Part shown: in pieces, positions 53,245 through 63,591 of the stretch
Numbering within the stretch: position 1 is the stretch's first letter
Layout of the letters: every line of letters starts with the position of its first letter
Assembly (NCBI GenBank): GCA_030295235.1
Contig: AP026135.1
Coordinates: 612,501-676,500 of the forward strand
Origin: Fistulifera solaris
Taxonomy: Eukaryota > Bacillariophyta > Bacillariophyceae > Naviculales > Stauroneidaceae
DNA: 64,000 nt
Reading direction: 5' to 3'
Position numbers and translations under genes: made by a program
Notes under the pieces: model-generated
Told to the model about the DNA's origin: nothing
Databases searched by the model: none
The model's input: the letters and a program-made list of their open reading frames with translations, nothing else

Positions 53245-54744
53245 ATGAAGTTTAGTTCAATTACTCTATTGTTATTACCTACCTACACGGCAGGTTTCTT
53301 TTTCAACAACAATTTAATCCGACCTCCTCAGGCTGTCGCGACGAAGCCGAAGGTTTCGTCGGATGAAGAGCGCGCTGCTGCCATGTCACAGTACTTAGCG
53401 AAAGCTCACGAGGAAAAGTTGCGAGCTGTGAAGGCGGCAGAAGATAAGAAAATGGAAGAAATTAGGTTGCTCAAAGAAGAGATTGCTGCTCTGAAAGCGG
53501 CAAAGTCTCCGGTTGTTATGTCGTCGTCGCCGCCACCGGGCCCGATTGGAGAGTTAGCGAAGTATCAAGAGTTCATGAAAACCTACATTGTCAACGCTCA
53601 CAAACAGAAAGTCGATGCCATCAAGGCAGCTGAAGCAGCACTCAACAAGAGATGGGAAGCGAAAATGGCAGAACTTGGTTTCGGAGCTCCATCCGCAGTC
53701 GCTGATCCTCCAAGTGACATGCTGAAACCCAAGGTCGTAAATGAGCTTCTGGCTGCTCGTAATGAGGGCGTGAAAGCATCAGCCTCTGCAGGAAAGAGTC
53801 GTTGGGGAGAATCAGAGGTGCACAAGGTGAAAACAGGGACTGAGTTGGGCTCTTTCGTGAAAAGCGATGCACCAGCGACCTTGTCAGCGCCGCCTCGAGG
53901 ACCCGTCATCGCATCGGCGCCGGGTGAAAAAATTACTGAGACCCCTGAAATCATTGCTGCCAATCATGGTCTGCGAGCAGATGGCGGAGTCGGGGGACCA
54001 TCGCTAGCTGAACGTGTCGCGTTGGGTCCTAACATCGGAGCCAAAATTGTTGCCTTGGCTTCTAACGCACATGCCAGCACTATAACATTAGAAGAGCGTC
54101 TGGCTGGTGGCGTGAATATCGGGGCCAGAATTGTCAATAAAGTCAGCACAGGTATGCCTGTTCCCATTGCTGCTGATGACTCCTCGTTCTTCAGCATGCG
54201 AAACAGCAAGGTCCTACACGAAGCCGAAGCGGGCAAATCACGTTGGGGACCTCAAGAGATTGAACGCGTGCGCAGTCTTCCCCTTAGTTCCACTGCAGTA
54301 GCAGAAAAAGCGACAGTTCCCGTTCCGCCTGAAGTCGAGGCTGCTGATCATGGCTTGAGGGCAGACGGTGGAGTTGGCGGACCAACATTGGCGGAGCGAG
54401 TCGCATTTGGAGCCAACATTGGAGCCAAAATCGTCGCACAAAGTGCTCCTTCGTCGACGAGTCTTTATGAAAAACGAAACTTGCATGTTGCTGCCGCTGC
54501 GGCCGCAGGAAAATCTCGTTGGGGTGCCCAAGAAGTGGGAAAACTGTCGAGTAAGACAATTGACTCGGTGGAAATCGTCAACAGTCACGAGGATATATTT
54601 GAGCAGCGAAATAACAAAGTGCTCGCCGAATCAGCCGCTGGAAAGTCGCGCTGGGGAAAAGAAGAGATCTCACGTCTCCAGATGCACAGTGGCTCGGCCA
54701 AGGGCTTTCCTGCGAAAATAAACGGAAGTATTGTAGGCGTCTGA
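53245..54744 (+). CDS. Repeat-built plastid-type protein with four AGKSRWG modules
   Basis: Intact single-exon protein of 499 aa. A signal peptide (SSITLLLLPTYTAG) is followed by FFFNNN, a Phe-led plastid-type cleavage site. Residues 45-140 hold two similar coiled-coil units (YLAKAHEEKLRAVKAAED and YIVNAHKQKVDAIKAAEA). The motif RNxxVxxxxxAGKSRWGxxE occurs four times, with AGKSRWG at 182, 329, 421 and 465. Between them lie two copies of HGLRADGGVGGPxLAERVA plus NIGAKIV (241-269 and 369-397) and a shorter variant (282-297). No enzyme motif is present. The design resembles a scaffold or multivalent binding protein. Plastid location is inferred from the presequence, and I know no described family. 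Confidence 0.8.
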   Translation: MKFSSITLLLLPTYTAGFFFNNNLIRPPQAVATKPKVSSDEERAAAMSQYLAKAHEEKLRAVKAAEDKKMEEIRLLKEEIAALKAAKSPVVMSSSPPPGPIGELAKYQEFMKTYIVNAHKQKVDAIKAAEAALNKRWEAKMAELGFGAPSAVADPPSDMLKPKVVNELLAARNEGVKASASAGKSRWGESEVHKVKTGTELGSFVKSDAPATLSAPPRGPVIASAPGEKITETPEIIAANHGLRADGGVGGPSLAERVALGPNIGAKIVALASNAHASTITLEERLAGGVNIGARIVNKVSTGMPVPIAADDSSFFSMRNSKVLHEAEAGKSRWGPQEIERVRSLPLSSTAVAEKATVPVPPEVEAADHGLRADGGVGGPTLAERVAFGANIGAKIVAQSAPSSTSLYEKRNLHVAAAAAAGKSRWGAQEVGKLSSKTIDSVEIVNSHEDIFEQRNNKVLAESAAGKSRWGKEEISRLQMHSGSAKGFPAKINGSIVGV

Positions 54745-54940
54745 AACTATAGTTTTACGAGTTCTATTTGTTATTATTCTAGAATGATGACGGTGGCCGG
54801 CCACACTCCGTAGTATTTGGTATCTATTGTCGATCTTTGGCCTACATTCTGGTTTGAAGGATCGATAAAATTCGTTGAAGTTATATTTCCACAATTTTCA
54901 GCGAAGCAGCGCATGTGAGAACATGGCAGAGGTTTAATAT

Positions 54941-56083
54941 TTATGTTTCTTTGTTATTTTCTCCTTCATCGTGTTTACTTGTGTGCTCCTGCGCGAATGG
55001 TTTGCTATCTTCGCTTTCGTCAGCTGCGCCATCCTCTTCGGCCTCGTTACTAAACTTTACTTTCTTCGGTGAATGCATTACTTCATGGTCGTCGTCGCCG
55101 GCATGTTTCACCCCACTTGTAATTTGATCGAACGTTGCAACTTCCACGCCAAGAACCCCAGCTACTTCCCCTCTTAACTCAAGTAACTCCTTTGTGTTTG
55201 GACCTCGCCCATGTTCATCCCGAAATTTTTTAATGACTTGACTGAGCAACATATTGAGCATCGCCGATCTTTCTTCCTCATCCAGATCTTCATCCTCACC
55301 CAAAACAAAATCTTCTTCGTCGTCGTCGTCATCATCATCGGTATTGCCATCATGGTCTTCCTCGTCTTCTTCCTCCTCGTCGTCATCTTCCTCCACTTCT
55401 GGAGCAACGACATCTGTCCGTGAAGCGAAATGAATGTACTCCTTGCGTGTGTAATCGAGGAAAAAGTCTTGATTGCTCGGTACTTGCAGCTTGGTCTTCT
55501 CGGCTTGTTCGTCGTCTGCGTCATCCTCTTGATCTAATTCTTCTTCTGTTTCAGCTACTTTCATAATGAGAATATCCCCAAATACGCGAATTCCATCCAA
55601 CGGCGGCTGCAATAAATGCGGATTCAAGGGCAGTTGTGCCCTGCTGAGCGCATTCACCAACTCGGTTTTCTCCACAAAGCCTTTCGTATCAATTTGAAAG
55701 TCGTGACACAGTTTCCGCAACTGGGCGACAGGCAGTTCTTCCAATGCAGCATCGTCCGGGATTTCTCGGCGCGCCATGACGACCGTCCCTTCCGTGGGAA
55801 ATTGTCCTATAAACGTAAAAGGCCCCCCGAGCACTTGCGCCGCAGCACTCTTGCTGGGCGTTGTGTCGAGTTCGATTTCTTCTACGAGTTCCGTGAGGAC
55901 CTGCCTTTGATGCAGTTCGTCCGCATTTGCATAAGCGGGATGTGGTTTTATGTCTTTTCCGTCAGGACGGGCGTGTCGAAGGAGAACGCACTTGACCACG
56001 GGTCCTTGCGACGCAAGAATGGCACCAATGTCGACACCGGCTAGTAAATCAGCTCCAACAGTTTTATCGTTTTCTGTTGACAT
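54941..56083 (-). CDS. Acidic protein with SAP-like motif
   Basis: Single exon of 380 aa. The N-terminal 110 residues look folded (VVKCVLLRHARPDGKDIKPHP, GGPFTFIGQFPTEGTVVMAR). Residues 117-149 form a SAP-like helix pair (LPVAQLRKLCHDFQIDTKGF...ELVNAL), a motif known in DNA/RNA-binding and MANF-type proteins. After that come long Asp/Glu runs (about 185-280), a helical part (LNMLLSQVIKKFRDEHGRGP) and an acidic tail. No signal peptide is present. The acidity suggests a nuclear histone- or chromatin-handling role, but that is inference. The gene starts head-to-head with MCMBP across a 462-bp region, which could be a shared promoter. Confidence 0.65.
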   Translation of the reverse strand: MSTENDKTVGADLLAGVDIGAILASQGPVVKCVLLRHARPDGKDIKPHPAYANADELHQRQVLTELVEEIELDTTPSKSAAAQVLGGPFTFIGQFPTEGTVVMARREIPDDAALEELPVAQLRKLCHDFQIDTKGFVEKTELVNALSRAQLPLNPHLLQPPLDGIRVFGDILIMKVAETEEELDQEDDADDEQAEKTKLQVPSNQDFFLDYTRKEYIHFASRTDVVAPEVEEDDDEEEEDEEDHDGNTDDDDDDDEEDFVLGEDEDLDEEERSAMLNMLLSQVIKKFRDEHGRGPNTKELLELRGEVAGVLGVEVATFDQITSGVKHAGDDDHEVMHSPKKVKFSNEAEEDGAADESEDSKPFAQEHTSKHDEGENNKET

Positions 56084-56545
56084 TGTATAGTAATACCTAT
56101 AGTGTTACGTTTGAATGATTTGTTCGTACAATGAATTTGTGCTTTGATTGCCTCCTTCGCAAATCATCTTCATAATAAGCGAGGTGAGAGGTTCGCATGA
56201 AGTGCAAATAATAATAAGGGAGGAGTTTGGATTTGGATATTCCAACGAGGCGCACCACTCGGATCTATTAAATACAAAACATCATTGTGGTCTCTACGTA
56301 CTATCCTTCTAAAGCTAGCCTAGGCATAAAAATAGCTCATGCACCCGTTGCTGATAGTACCTCCATCACCCTTTCTAAACGTGTACCAGGAAAGGGCGCG
56401 AACAGCGGACGCGCCACATTTCTCCTTCCGTATGATAACATGTACTCCGTACCAGGCAACGCCTTGTCGACTTCAAAACACAAATGCATCCAAAGTCTAA
56501 ATCTTGCATTCAATCATATTAAGAGGAAGAAAAGAAAAAACAAGA
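56084..56545. promoter_or_regulatory. Bidirectional promoter region between the SAP-like gene and MCMBP
   Basis: 462 bp between two divergent starts. Two GTACCAGG motifs occur at about 56383-56390 and 56449-56456, on the MCMBP side. No other element is recognised. Confidence 0.4.
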
Positions 56546-58128
56546 ATGACGACACCACCCATCGTCTCACCTGCCAATTCTCAGGATGAAAGCAACCCAA
56601 GCATACATACATTTTGTTATTCGAAAATACAAGATGGAATGCCACTAACCGAAGCGGATTGGCTGGCTCTCGGCGAAGAAAAGGTACGGTTCGTCCGAAG
56701 GAGCTTGCGGCAGTAACACCACTCTTGACTCATCGTTTCTTTTAGTCGAATCTCCCACTATTTGATCATGACAACAAACATTATTCCGGACTCGTTCGTT
56801 GCCTGGGAATGGTGCAAGATATGCTCGCACCCGAATACGATGCAGCCAACAACTCCACCTTCATGGAACGAACACCGCTCGTGATTGCACCCATTCCACA
56901 AGCGACTCCCTGGTTTCATCACATGATATACGACAGTATCCATCGGGACAAGCGATTGTGTTTGGACGACTCGTGTCGCGAAGACGCCGATCAGACCCTA
57001 CTGGCCAATTTTTTCTACGATCAATACATGAATCATCAACCAAAACTTCGACTCAATGAACTGGTGGAAGTTGTTGGCGTCATGGAACAGGACGTACTAA
57101 TGGAGAATCATCGACGAGAAACGTCTTGGAAAGACACGCTCATTTCGGCGTTTCAGGACGAGGGAAGAAGAAGCGATTCCCCCTCCACGTGCCGCGCATA
57201 CAAGTGTTGTGGTATCGAAAACTGGATCTTGATCAGTTGATATTGCCGCCTCTGCAAATGCCCGATATTCCCTCCAACGAAGTTGTCGCTACTGCACTTT
57301 CTCGGGCACTGTCGATCGACACACTCACGGCGAGTGCTATTTGGATGGCTTTGCTTTCTCTGGCGGAACGAAAACCGTGTGGAACACCTCGAAGAACGCC
57401 CTACGCAACGACTTTGGGGTGTGCTTCCTTGGCAATTCTTTTGCCGGACGCGAGTGCTTGTCACCAGTTTCAGAAGCGACTGGAAGGCATTCTTTCGTCA
57501 ATGTTGCCCTTGTTGGTGACGCCTCATTTGAAAGATCTCAAGATACCGAACAAGAAAAGCGGTCGACTGGCACAAAGTCCTCTGCAGTTGCCCAAGGGAG
57601 CGACGGTTCTTTTGAACGCGAGTGAGATACAGGCAGGTCCACTTTCACCGCAAGGGTTGCAAATGTTACAAGGCGTCCAAGAACTGACCAGTGGTCACCA
57701 AGTCCCTTACCATTTTGACGGTGGAATGCGTATACCATTTGAAGCGGATGTTCGCGTCATTGTGCTCTGTACGGCTGAAACCAAAAGTCTACTCCCGTGC
57801 CTGCTGCAAGTCAAGGGCCAGCCGGGTTTGGAACCGTATGATTGGTCTGAGTCAATGTGCCAAACGATTCGGGAGCACTTGGCCCATGCACGATCCGGCC
57901 CACCGATCGATTTACCGTTACAGCTACTAACCGACGCCCAGCAAGACTTTTTTACAACGGCGCCAAGAAGCTCGCCAGCGTAACGTCACCGTCGATGAAA
58001 TGGCATTTCATCGTTGGCTGACGTTGACGAGGTTAATTGCCCGCGGCAGAAGAGCCGAACAAGCGGCGAGCTGCGACTGGGTGTTGGCCTTGCAATTAGA
58101 CGATTCTATGCTCAGTTCTTTGTCGTAG
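56546..58128 (+). CDS. MCMBP: MCM-binding protein (MCMBP/ETG1; two frameshifts)
   Basis: Exon 1 (56546-56683) and exon 2 (from 56746) flank a 62-nt intron (56684-56745, GTACGG..TTTAG). Exon 2 begins SNLPLFDHDN and leads to LVRCLGMVQDMLAPEY, the MCMBP signature. Later parts match the family order: PRIQVLWYRKL, PKGATVLLNASEIQAGPLS, YDFDG-like bases, and a C-terminal DDSMLSSLS. The frame needs one more C at the C5 run near 57180 and one less T at the T6 run near 57950; the product is then 506 aa. MCMBP helps load and unload MCM2-7 helicase and supports sister-chromatid cohesion in plants. It converges with COG5, with a 56-bp gap. Confidence 0.9.
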
Positions 58129-58184
58129 CTACACAAATTAAAAATATGTTTTTTTAACTAATGCAGGATTAACGAGCTTACTCT

Positions 58185-61180
58185 TTAATGACGTCTATGT
58201 CTGTTCAGTTCCTGACCAAGCGTAATGACAAGCTGCGCAACACGCACATCGCCGTCTCCGATGGCCCCAGCTGAAGCTCGCTGCTGATAGTCATCACAAC
58301 AGCCGACAGTTACCATCCACGCGTCATCTTCGCCTGCTTCTACCGAGCCATCCAACTGAACAAGCATTGAGCTCACGTATTCTTCGGCCTTTACGCGTTT
58401 TACGTGATGCGGGGAAGAAAGTAGACTCGGGGCGAAAGAGAATAAATAGTGAAAGATTGTAGATGGTCTAATATCTCTCGTCCAGGGCTCTCGCAAAGGG
58501 CCTTTGCAATTTCAGTCGAGCTCGTATTCTTTGACTCTAAGCCTGTCCAAAAGAGCATTTGTCGTACGCCGCGAAGTTCGGAATACGGCTTTCCCTTCTC
58601 GATTTGGCTCAGTGGCTTACTCGCGCCACCACTAATCTTGCCCAAAAACTGCTCCAATACCAACTCAAGATCAGCAAGATCCTGAGTAATGTGCAATCGA
58701 GTCATTTCTTCCAGAGGTCGCACGAGACACACATTCGAAATGTATGTGTAAATAGTGAAAGTTGAGACTGTCGACGCCACAGTGCTAGAATAGGGCGGTG
58801 GGAATTTCACCAAGAAACTCTTTGCAATGGAATCAAAAGTATTTGACAAGTGTTTTTGAACGAACGATGGCTGACCTTCTCCTTCTTTATCACTAGAAGA
58901 TTCCAGGTAAACCCCCATGTGGATTTTCGCTAAGACAGACGCAATTTGTCGATTGAGAGCACGGCACAATGGATTCAGAATGGTACTTTTCACCATGCGG
59001 TCAATAGAGTCGATAGCTGGCGCCAAGGCCCTTTGACATATCTTTGCAGCTTCATCATGTTGAGGAAGCGTCGCTGGTACGTACGGACCAACAAACGTCT
59101 TGTAAGGTGCTTCCCGTAAATAATTGGCGAGAGTGAACATGATAGCGGCTACTTTGCGGTCGTGCTGTAAATTCTCAGTCATAGCAAACGAATTTGCGGC
59201 AACATAACCATTTTCGCCAACACCGCTAATGGCATTTTTTGCACGCGTACAGAACTCTACTATCAAGTCGACGACACAGTCGGCAATCATCGTTACGGTA
59301 GAGAAATCTCCTCCTCCATCCTTTGGATCCGCAAGAGACAGCTCCTGGCGAATATTTTGCTCAAAGCGCTGCAAATCATACTTGCTTGGTAGGAGTACGG
59401 TGGTGACTGCTCCAGCTACCGCAACACCATCATCATCGACAGCAATATGCTCGGGGAACATGTATTGCAGTGGCTCATGTAAACGATCTTTGCATTTCTC
59501 AAGAAAAACTTGTTCCAGTCGGAATATGCCACTTCCTGTTTCCTTATTGCCTCTGAACTCTTCCCACTCTATCGAGTTAAATACAGCAGAAAGAGACGCA
59601 CCTGTCAATGCTGTGACCTTTGATTCTCCGGGACTTTCCGAGTTCAGCGGTCGTGTCCACGTGTCTGCTGATACAGCCGCTTGAGGGTTATCAGGCAAAC
59701 CGGCCACAGCCTTCCCTTGCGTAAAACGCTCGTCATACATTGCAAAGGAGCCACCCAGAATACCAGAAGTACCGGCTGAAGAATCTTCGATCCCTGTAGA
59801 AGACGAGAATGATGCTCCTTTGCTATCTTGAATTCGCGCGAGCAGCTCTATAGAAGCAGATCTGACCGCAGGATAAAGACTGGATATCTCCGCCTTCATT
59901 TTCCCTTTATCATACTGGAGCGCATTGGTAATGATTTTGGCCAAAGAGCGTGACAACCGCAACCAATACAGAGTGAACAGAGAAAATTTTTCTTGTGAAT
60001 TCAAATTGTATTCGGCTGGAATAGGTCCGGCAGCTACAACATCCAGAAACACCCTACGACTAACGGGGTCAGTTTTACGAAGCAGCACCGTCTGCAAGTG
60101 AAACACTTGTAAAGCAGCTTCCACCATATGGCTTGACCACTCCTGTACGACTTGCGTTCTTGCTTCCGTCAAATTCTTCGCAAATGACTTTGTATCTCCT
60201 TTTGCCGCTTTCTTTGCCTGTTCCTGAATCCCCGACAGCGTAATGGGGTTCCACAGTTCTCGGCAGGCAGCCTCTGCTTTAGTGTGCGCATCATTGATAG
60301 CTTTCCATACAGCATCTGATAATTCACCAAGATGATAATAAACTTGGAGTGTTGCACCTAATTTCTGTAAGGCGTGCATTTTTGTAGTATTCTGATTCTG
60401 TGCCATTAGCGAAGCCGCAGCTTTACGGACCGCTCGGGCGGTGCTTTCGGCCTCTGGTCTTAATTTTTCTACAATGTCAATTTTTTCCTCGTTTGTTTCC
60501 TTTAACAGATCTTCTAGGACGGCGACAGACGCAGCCGCTCTGGTGAGATCTCGCAGATCCTCCAAGTCATAGCTCTGCAACTTTTCATTTTCGAATTGCA
60601 TGCGGAGAATTTTCTTCAATCTAGCGCTCAAAAGCAAAACACGCTCTAGATTCTTGCACGAAATTTCCATGCGAGCTAGTCCACGTGCGAGGGACGATTC
60701 CACGCGACGTGTCACCGTCTCGAGTGACTCTGCCTGTTTTTGCAATCGATCTGCTTTCTCACGCATCGCTTGCAAAGTGATTGTGGATGATTCTGCTTCA
60801 ACCTGACGTTCTTCAACATTGTATCCGTGCAATTCAAGGAAATGGCCAGCAACTGCTTCGGGGCTCGTACGAGACAATTTCACAGCCAAAGATTGGACGA
60901 GAATCAGTTTGCGGTCGACGTCTTGCAAAGCAAGCTCGGCCTGCTGCTGTGTATCACCCCGTTCACCCTCTTTCTGTAGTAAGGTAGAAGCGTACGCGAA
61001 AGCTACTTGATCGCCCGATCTGGACGCTTCCGTCAGTCCAAACTGTTTCAAGAGCGGATCTTCTTTGAGTAAGACTTGCAGACTCGCCGCCGCGGCGGAT
61101 GCAGAATCATTGTGAAGACCGTCGCCTCGACCCGCAGATTTTCCGGAATCATGCTGACCCCGACTTGAGGAATCCATCAC
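58185..61180 (-). CDS. COG5: Conserved oligomeric Golgi complex subunit 5 (one frameshift)
   Basis: A long helical protein, about 998 aa after correcting one missing base near 58455. Without the fix it stops at 58400, but a coding-like C-terminus continues in the next frame (HYLFSFAPSLLSS, EEYVSSMLVQLDGSV) to 58185. The N-terminus has helices with DVDRKLILVQSLAVKLSR. The COG5-like core includes KLGATLQVYYHLGELSDAVW and AALQVFHLQTVLLRKTDPVS, both matching COG5. COG5 is in lobe B of the tether that captures retrograde intra-Golgi vesicles and maintains glycosylation enzymes. No signal peptide is seen; it is peripheral at the Golgi. Its length slightly exceeds the human protein. Confidence 0.85.
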
Positions 61181-61845
61181 ACAGAGTTTGCAAATGAAAA
61201 AGTTAGCTTTTCTTTGAGTCTTTTCAACGCTTATGTTTTATTTACCGTGTTCGAATAAATTAAATATAATGCTTTGCGAGATGGATAACCCGCCGGGCAT
61301 TTTGTTGTGGCCCTACCAGGTATTTGTCCTGATTAGTATTAAGGATATAGGTGCTGGTTTGTCTTGTGGCAAGTTAGTGGCAAGTGGCAAATTAGATTCT
61401 CGAAAACAGAAATAGAATCGCTCAAATTAAATACAATAATTACGTAGTCAAAGTTTCAAATGATTAACTTTAAGCTGCTAAAGCTGCGTCAACTTCTCAA
61501 CCTAGCAGAATGAATTCAGACTGAGTTTCGGTTCATGACTGAAAGGCAGTCGTGCCAGTGAAAAGCCAACACTTCAGTCTATAGTAAATACGATCAACAA
61601 CGATCCGCAACAAACTTTGGTTTTTGCCACTCTCTGCACTCCGCATTGCCGTAAAAATGGTATGAATATTAACAAAACAGAACTACCTCGAAAAGTAATG
61701 CTAAAGTCAGTAATTCAAATTTATCTCTCAATTGACAGGAAATACAAGTGATGAGATAGGTGCAAAGGTCTAGTCTTTATGGCTTGCTCCTTAAAACAAA
61801 GGTGCTGCTTCGAATTCCTATAAGTATATTGAGCTGTGAGAGTTG
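61181..61845. other. Intergenic region between CCT3 and COG5
   Basis: No gene is seen. A TACCAGGTA palindrome lies at 61314-61322. A short direct repeat GGCAAGTTAGTGGCAAGTGG with adjacent GGCAAATTAG is at about 61367-61395. The left side is the upstream region of COG5. Confidence 0.45.
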
Positions 61846-63591
61846 TTAACCGTCGCGCCTTTTTGATCCCGAGACGATATCATCAATGCGCAGAATCATA
61901 CACGCACTCTCAATTGCCGTCTTAATCGTTTGCTGTTTGACGCTTAGTGGTTCCCAGATACCATATTCTTTCATGTCGACCAATTCTCCTGTCGTTCCAT
62001 TGACTCCCCACGTACACTTTGTATTCGCCTCGTAAGCTTCCGCATGTTTCGCGCGCAACGCGGTGATCGATCGAATCACACTTACACCGCAATTTTGCGC
62101 TAATGTTCGGGGAATCACTTCCAGGGCTTCCGCGACGGCCAAAAAAGGTGCTTGTTGAACTCCCTTGATTTCGCGCTGACCATAGCGCTTAAGGGCTACG
62201 GCAAGTGCCATTTCGGAGGCACCCCCGCCCGGTAGCAGCTGAGGGTTCGTGACCACATTTCGCGTCACTTGCATGGCATCTTGTAAGTTGCGTTCGACTT
62301 CGTTGAGAACATCTTTTGATCCTCCCCGTAAGATGATTGTGCATGCTTTGGGCTCATGGCATTCTGTCAAGAAGCAAAACCACTCATCTCCTACTTTGCG
62401 CATTTCGTATAACCCGCAGCCCTTTCCAATATCTGATTCTTGAATTTCATCCGTTCGACTCACAATCGTAGCCCCAGTTGCTTTCGCAACTCGATTGTTA
62501 TCCGTCTTTCTCAAACGACGAAAGGCAGCAACACCAGCTTTGGCAAGATAATGTTGCGCTAAATCGCTCACGCCTTTTTCCGTGATAACGACATCCGGCT
62601 TGTGCTCCAAGATATCCCGACACTGCTGAGCGACATATTCCTCTTCCAGTTGCAACAAAGCATTCCAGTCATTTTCTTTTGAGGCGTCAATCTCGACATT
62701 CGTTTGCGACTCTCCTTTCTTGTACTCAAGAGGCGTATCTAAAAGCAAGATGCGAGGATTCTCGACTCGGCGCGGCATGGACGAATGCACCGTGTCTTTG
62801 TTGAACATGACTCCTTTGAGTACCTCACATTCCTCAATCTCTCCGCCAGGGATTTTTTCTACCTTGGCGTATCGTTTAATGTCCACTTGTGCTTCGTTTC
62901 CACCCGCAGACTTTGGTTCTGCGACAGTCAAAACTGCCTGTAACGCAATATCCACCATCAAATCATTCCAGCGGCTACTGAATTTTGTTCCCAATGTCGA
63001 CTGAATCAACGATTTCATGAGCTCTTTATCTTTTTGAACATCAATGTCAATAGCCTGTATTTTCAGTAACTCCAAGGCCTTGGCCAAAGCTTTGTGATAA
63101 GCCGAAACGAGTACAGTAGGATGTACATTGCTGGTTTCATTGCGAAGAAATGGTTCCGCTTGTCCAAGAACTTCTGCCGCCAAGACAATGACCGACGTAG
63201 TTCCATCACCAACCTCCTCATCTTGCGCACGGCTCAATTCGATCATACTCTTGGCGGTAGGATGCGATACATCGACTTCTCGCAAGATGGCGTGTCCGTC
63301 GTTGGTGAGAATGACACTCCCCATCGGATCCAAGAGCATCTTGAGCATGCTTCGCGGACCCAATGTGGTACGAATAATATTCGCTACAGCACGAGCGGCT
63401 TGAATGTTCGCAATTTGTGCTTCTCTACCAGTTTGTCTTTGTGTTTTCGAGTCTATTTGTGACAAACAGAAAGGTGAGATCATGGGATGTAATGTAGTAT
63501 TTAGATGATAGAGCCAAAATCCGTTGTAGATCGACTTACTTAAAACCATAATTGGAGGACCGCCGCCTCCCATACTTTGACCACCCATCAT
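61846..63591 (-). CDS. CCT3: CCT3, gamma subunit of the TRiC/CCT chaperonin
   Basis: Exon 1 (63591-63540) and exon 2 (63452-61846) flank an 87-nt intron (63453-63539, GTAAGT..ATAG) with no stop in frame. Splicing gives VL-N-SKTQRQTG, matching the family's VLSQNTKRESG. The start is MMGGQSMGGGG at 63591; an earlier ATG in frame adds unsupported residues. Chaperonin motifs are LGPRSMLKMLLDPMG, LTNDGHAIL, GDGTTSVIVLAAE, VITEKGVSDLAQHYL, LPGGGASEMALA and the ATP-site end LRIDDIVSG. CCT folds actin, tubulin and many WD40 proteins in the cytosol as a two-ring complex of eight subunits. No disruption is seen; the spliced protein is 552 aa, close to the family norm. Confidence 0.96.
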   Translation of the reverse strand: MMGGQSMGGGGPPIMVLSKSIYNGFWLYHLNTTLHPMISPFCLSQIDSKTQRQTGREAQIANIQAARAVANIIRTTLGPRSMLKMLLDPMGSVILTNDGHAILREVDVSHPTAKSMIELSRAQDEEVGDGTTSVIVLAAEVLGQAEPFLRNETSNVHPTVLVSAYHKALAKALELLKIQAIDIDVQKDKELMKSLIQSTLGTKFSSRWNDLMVDIALQAVLTVAEPKSAGGNEAQVDIKRYAKVEKIPGGEIEECEVLKGVMFNKDTVHSSMPRRVENPRILLLDTPLEYKKGESQTNVEIDASKENDWNALLQLEEEYVAQQCRDILEHKPDVVITEKGVSDLAQHYLAKAGVAAFRRLRKTDNNRVAKATGATIVSRTDEIQESDIGKGCGLYEMRKVGDEWFCFLTECHEPKACTIILRGGSKDVLNEVERNLQDAMQVTRNVVTNPQLLPGGGASEMALAVALKRYGQREIKGVQQAPFLAVAEALEVIPRTLAQNCGVSVIRSITALRAKHAEAYEANTKCTWGVNGTTGELVDMKEYGIWEPLSVKQQTIKTAIESACMILRIDDIVSGSKRRDG

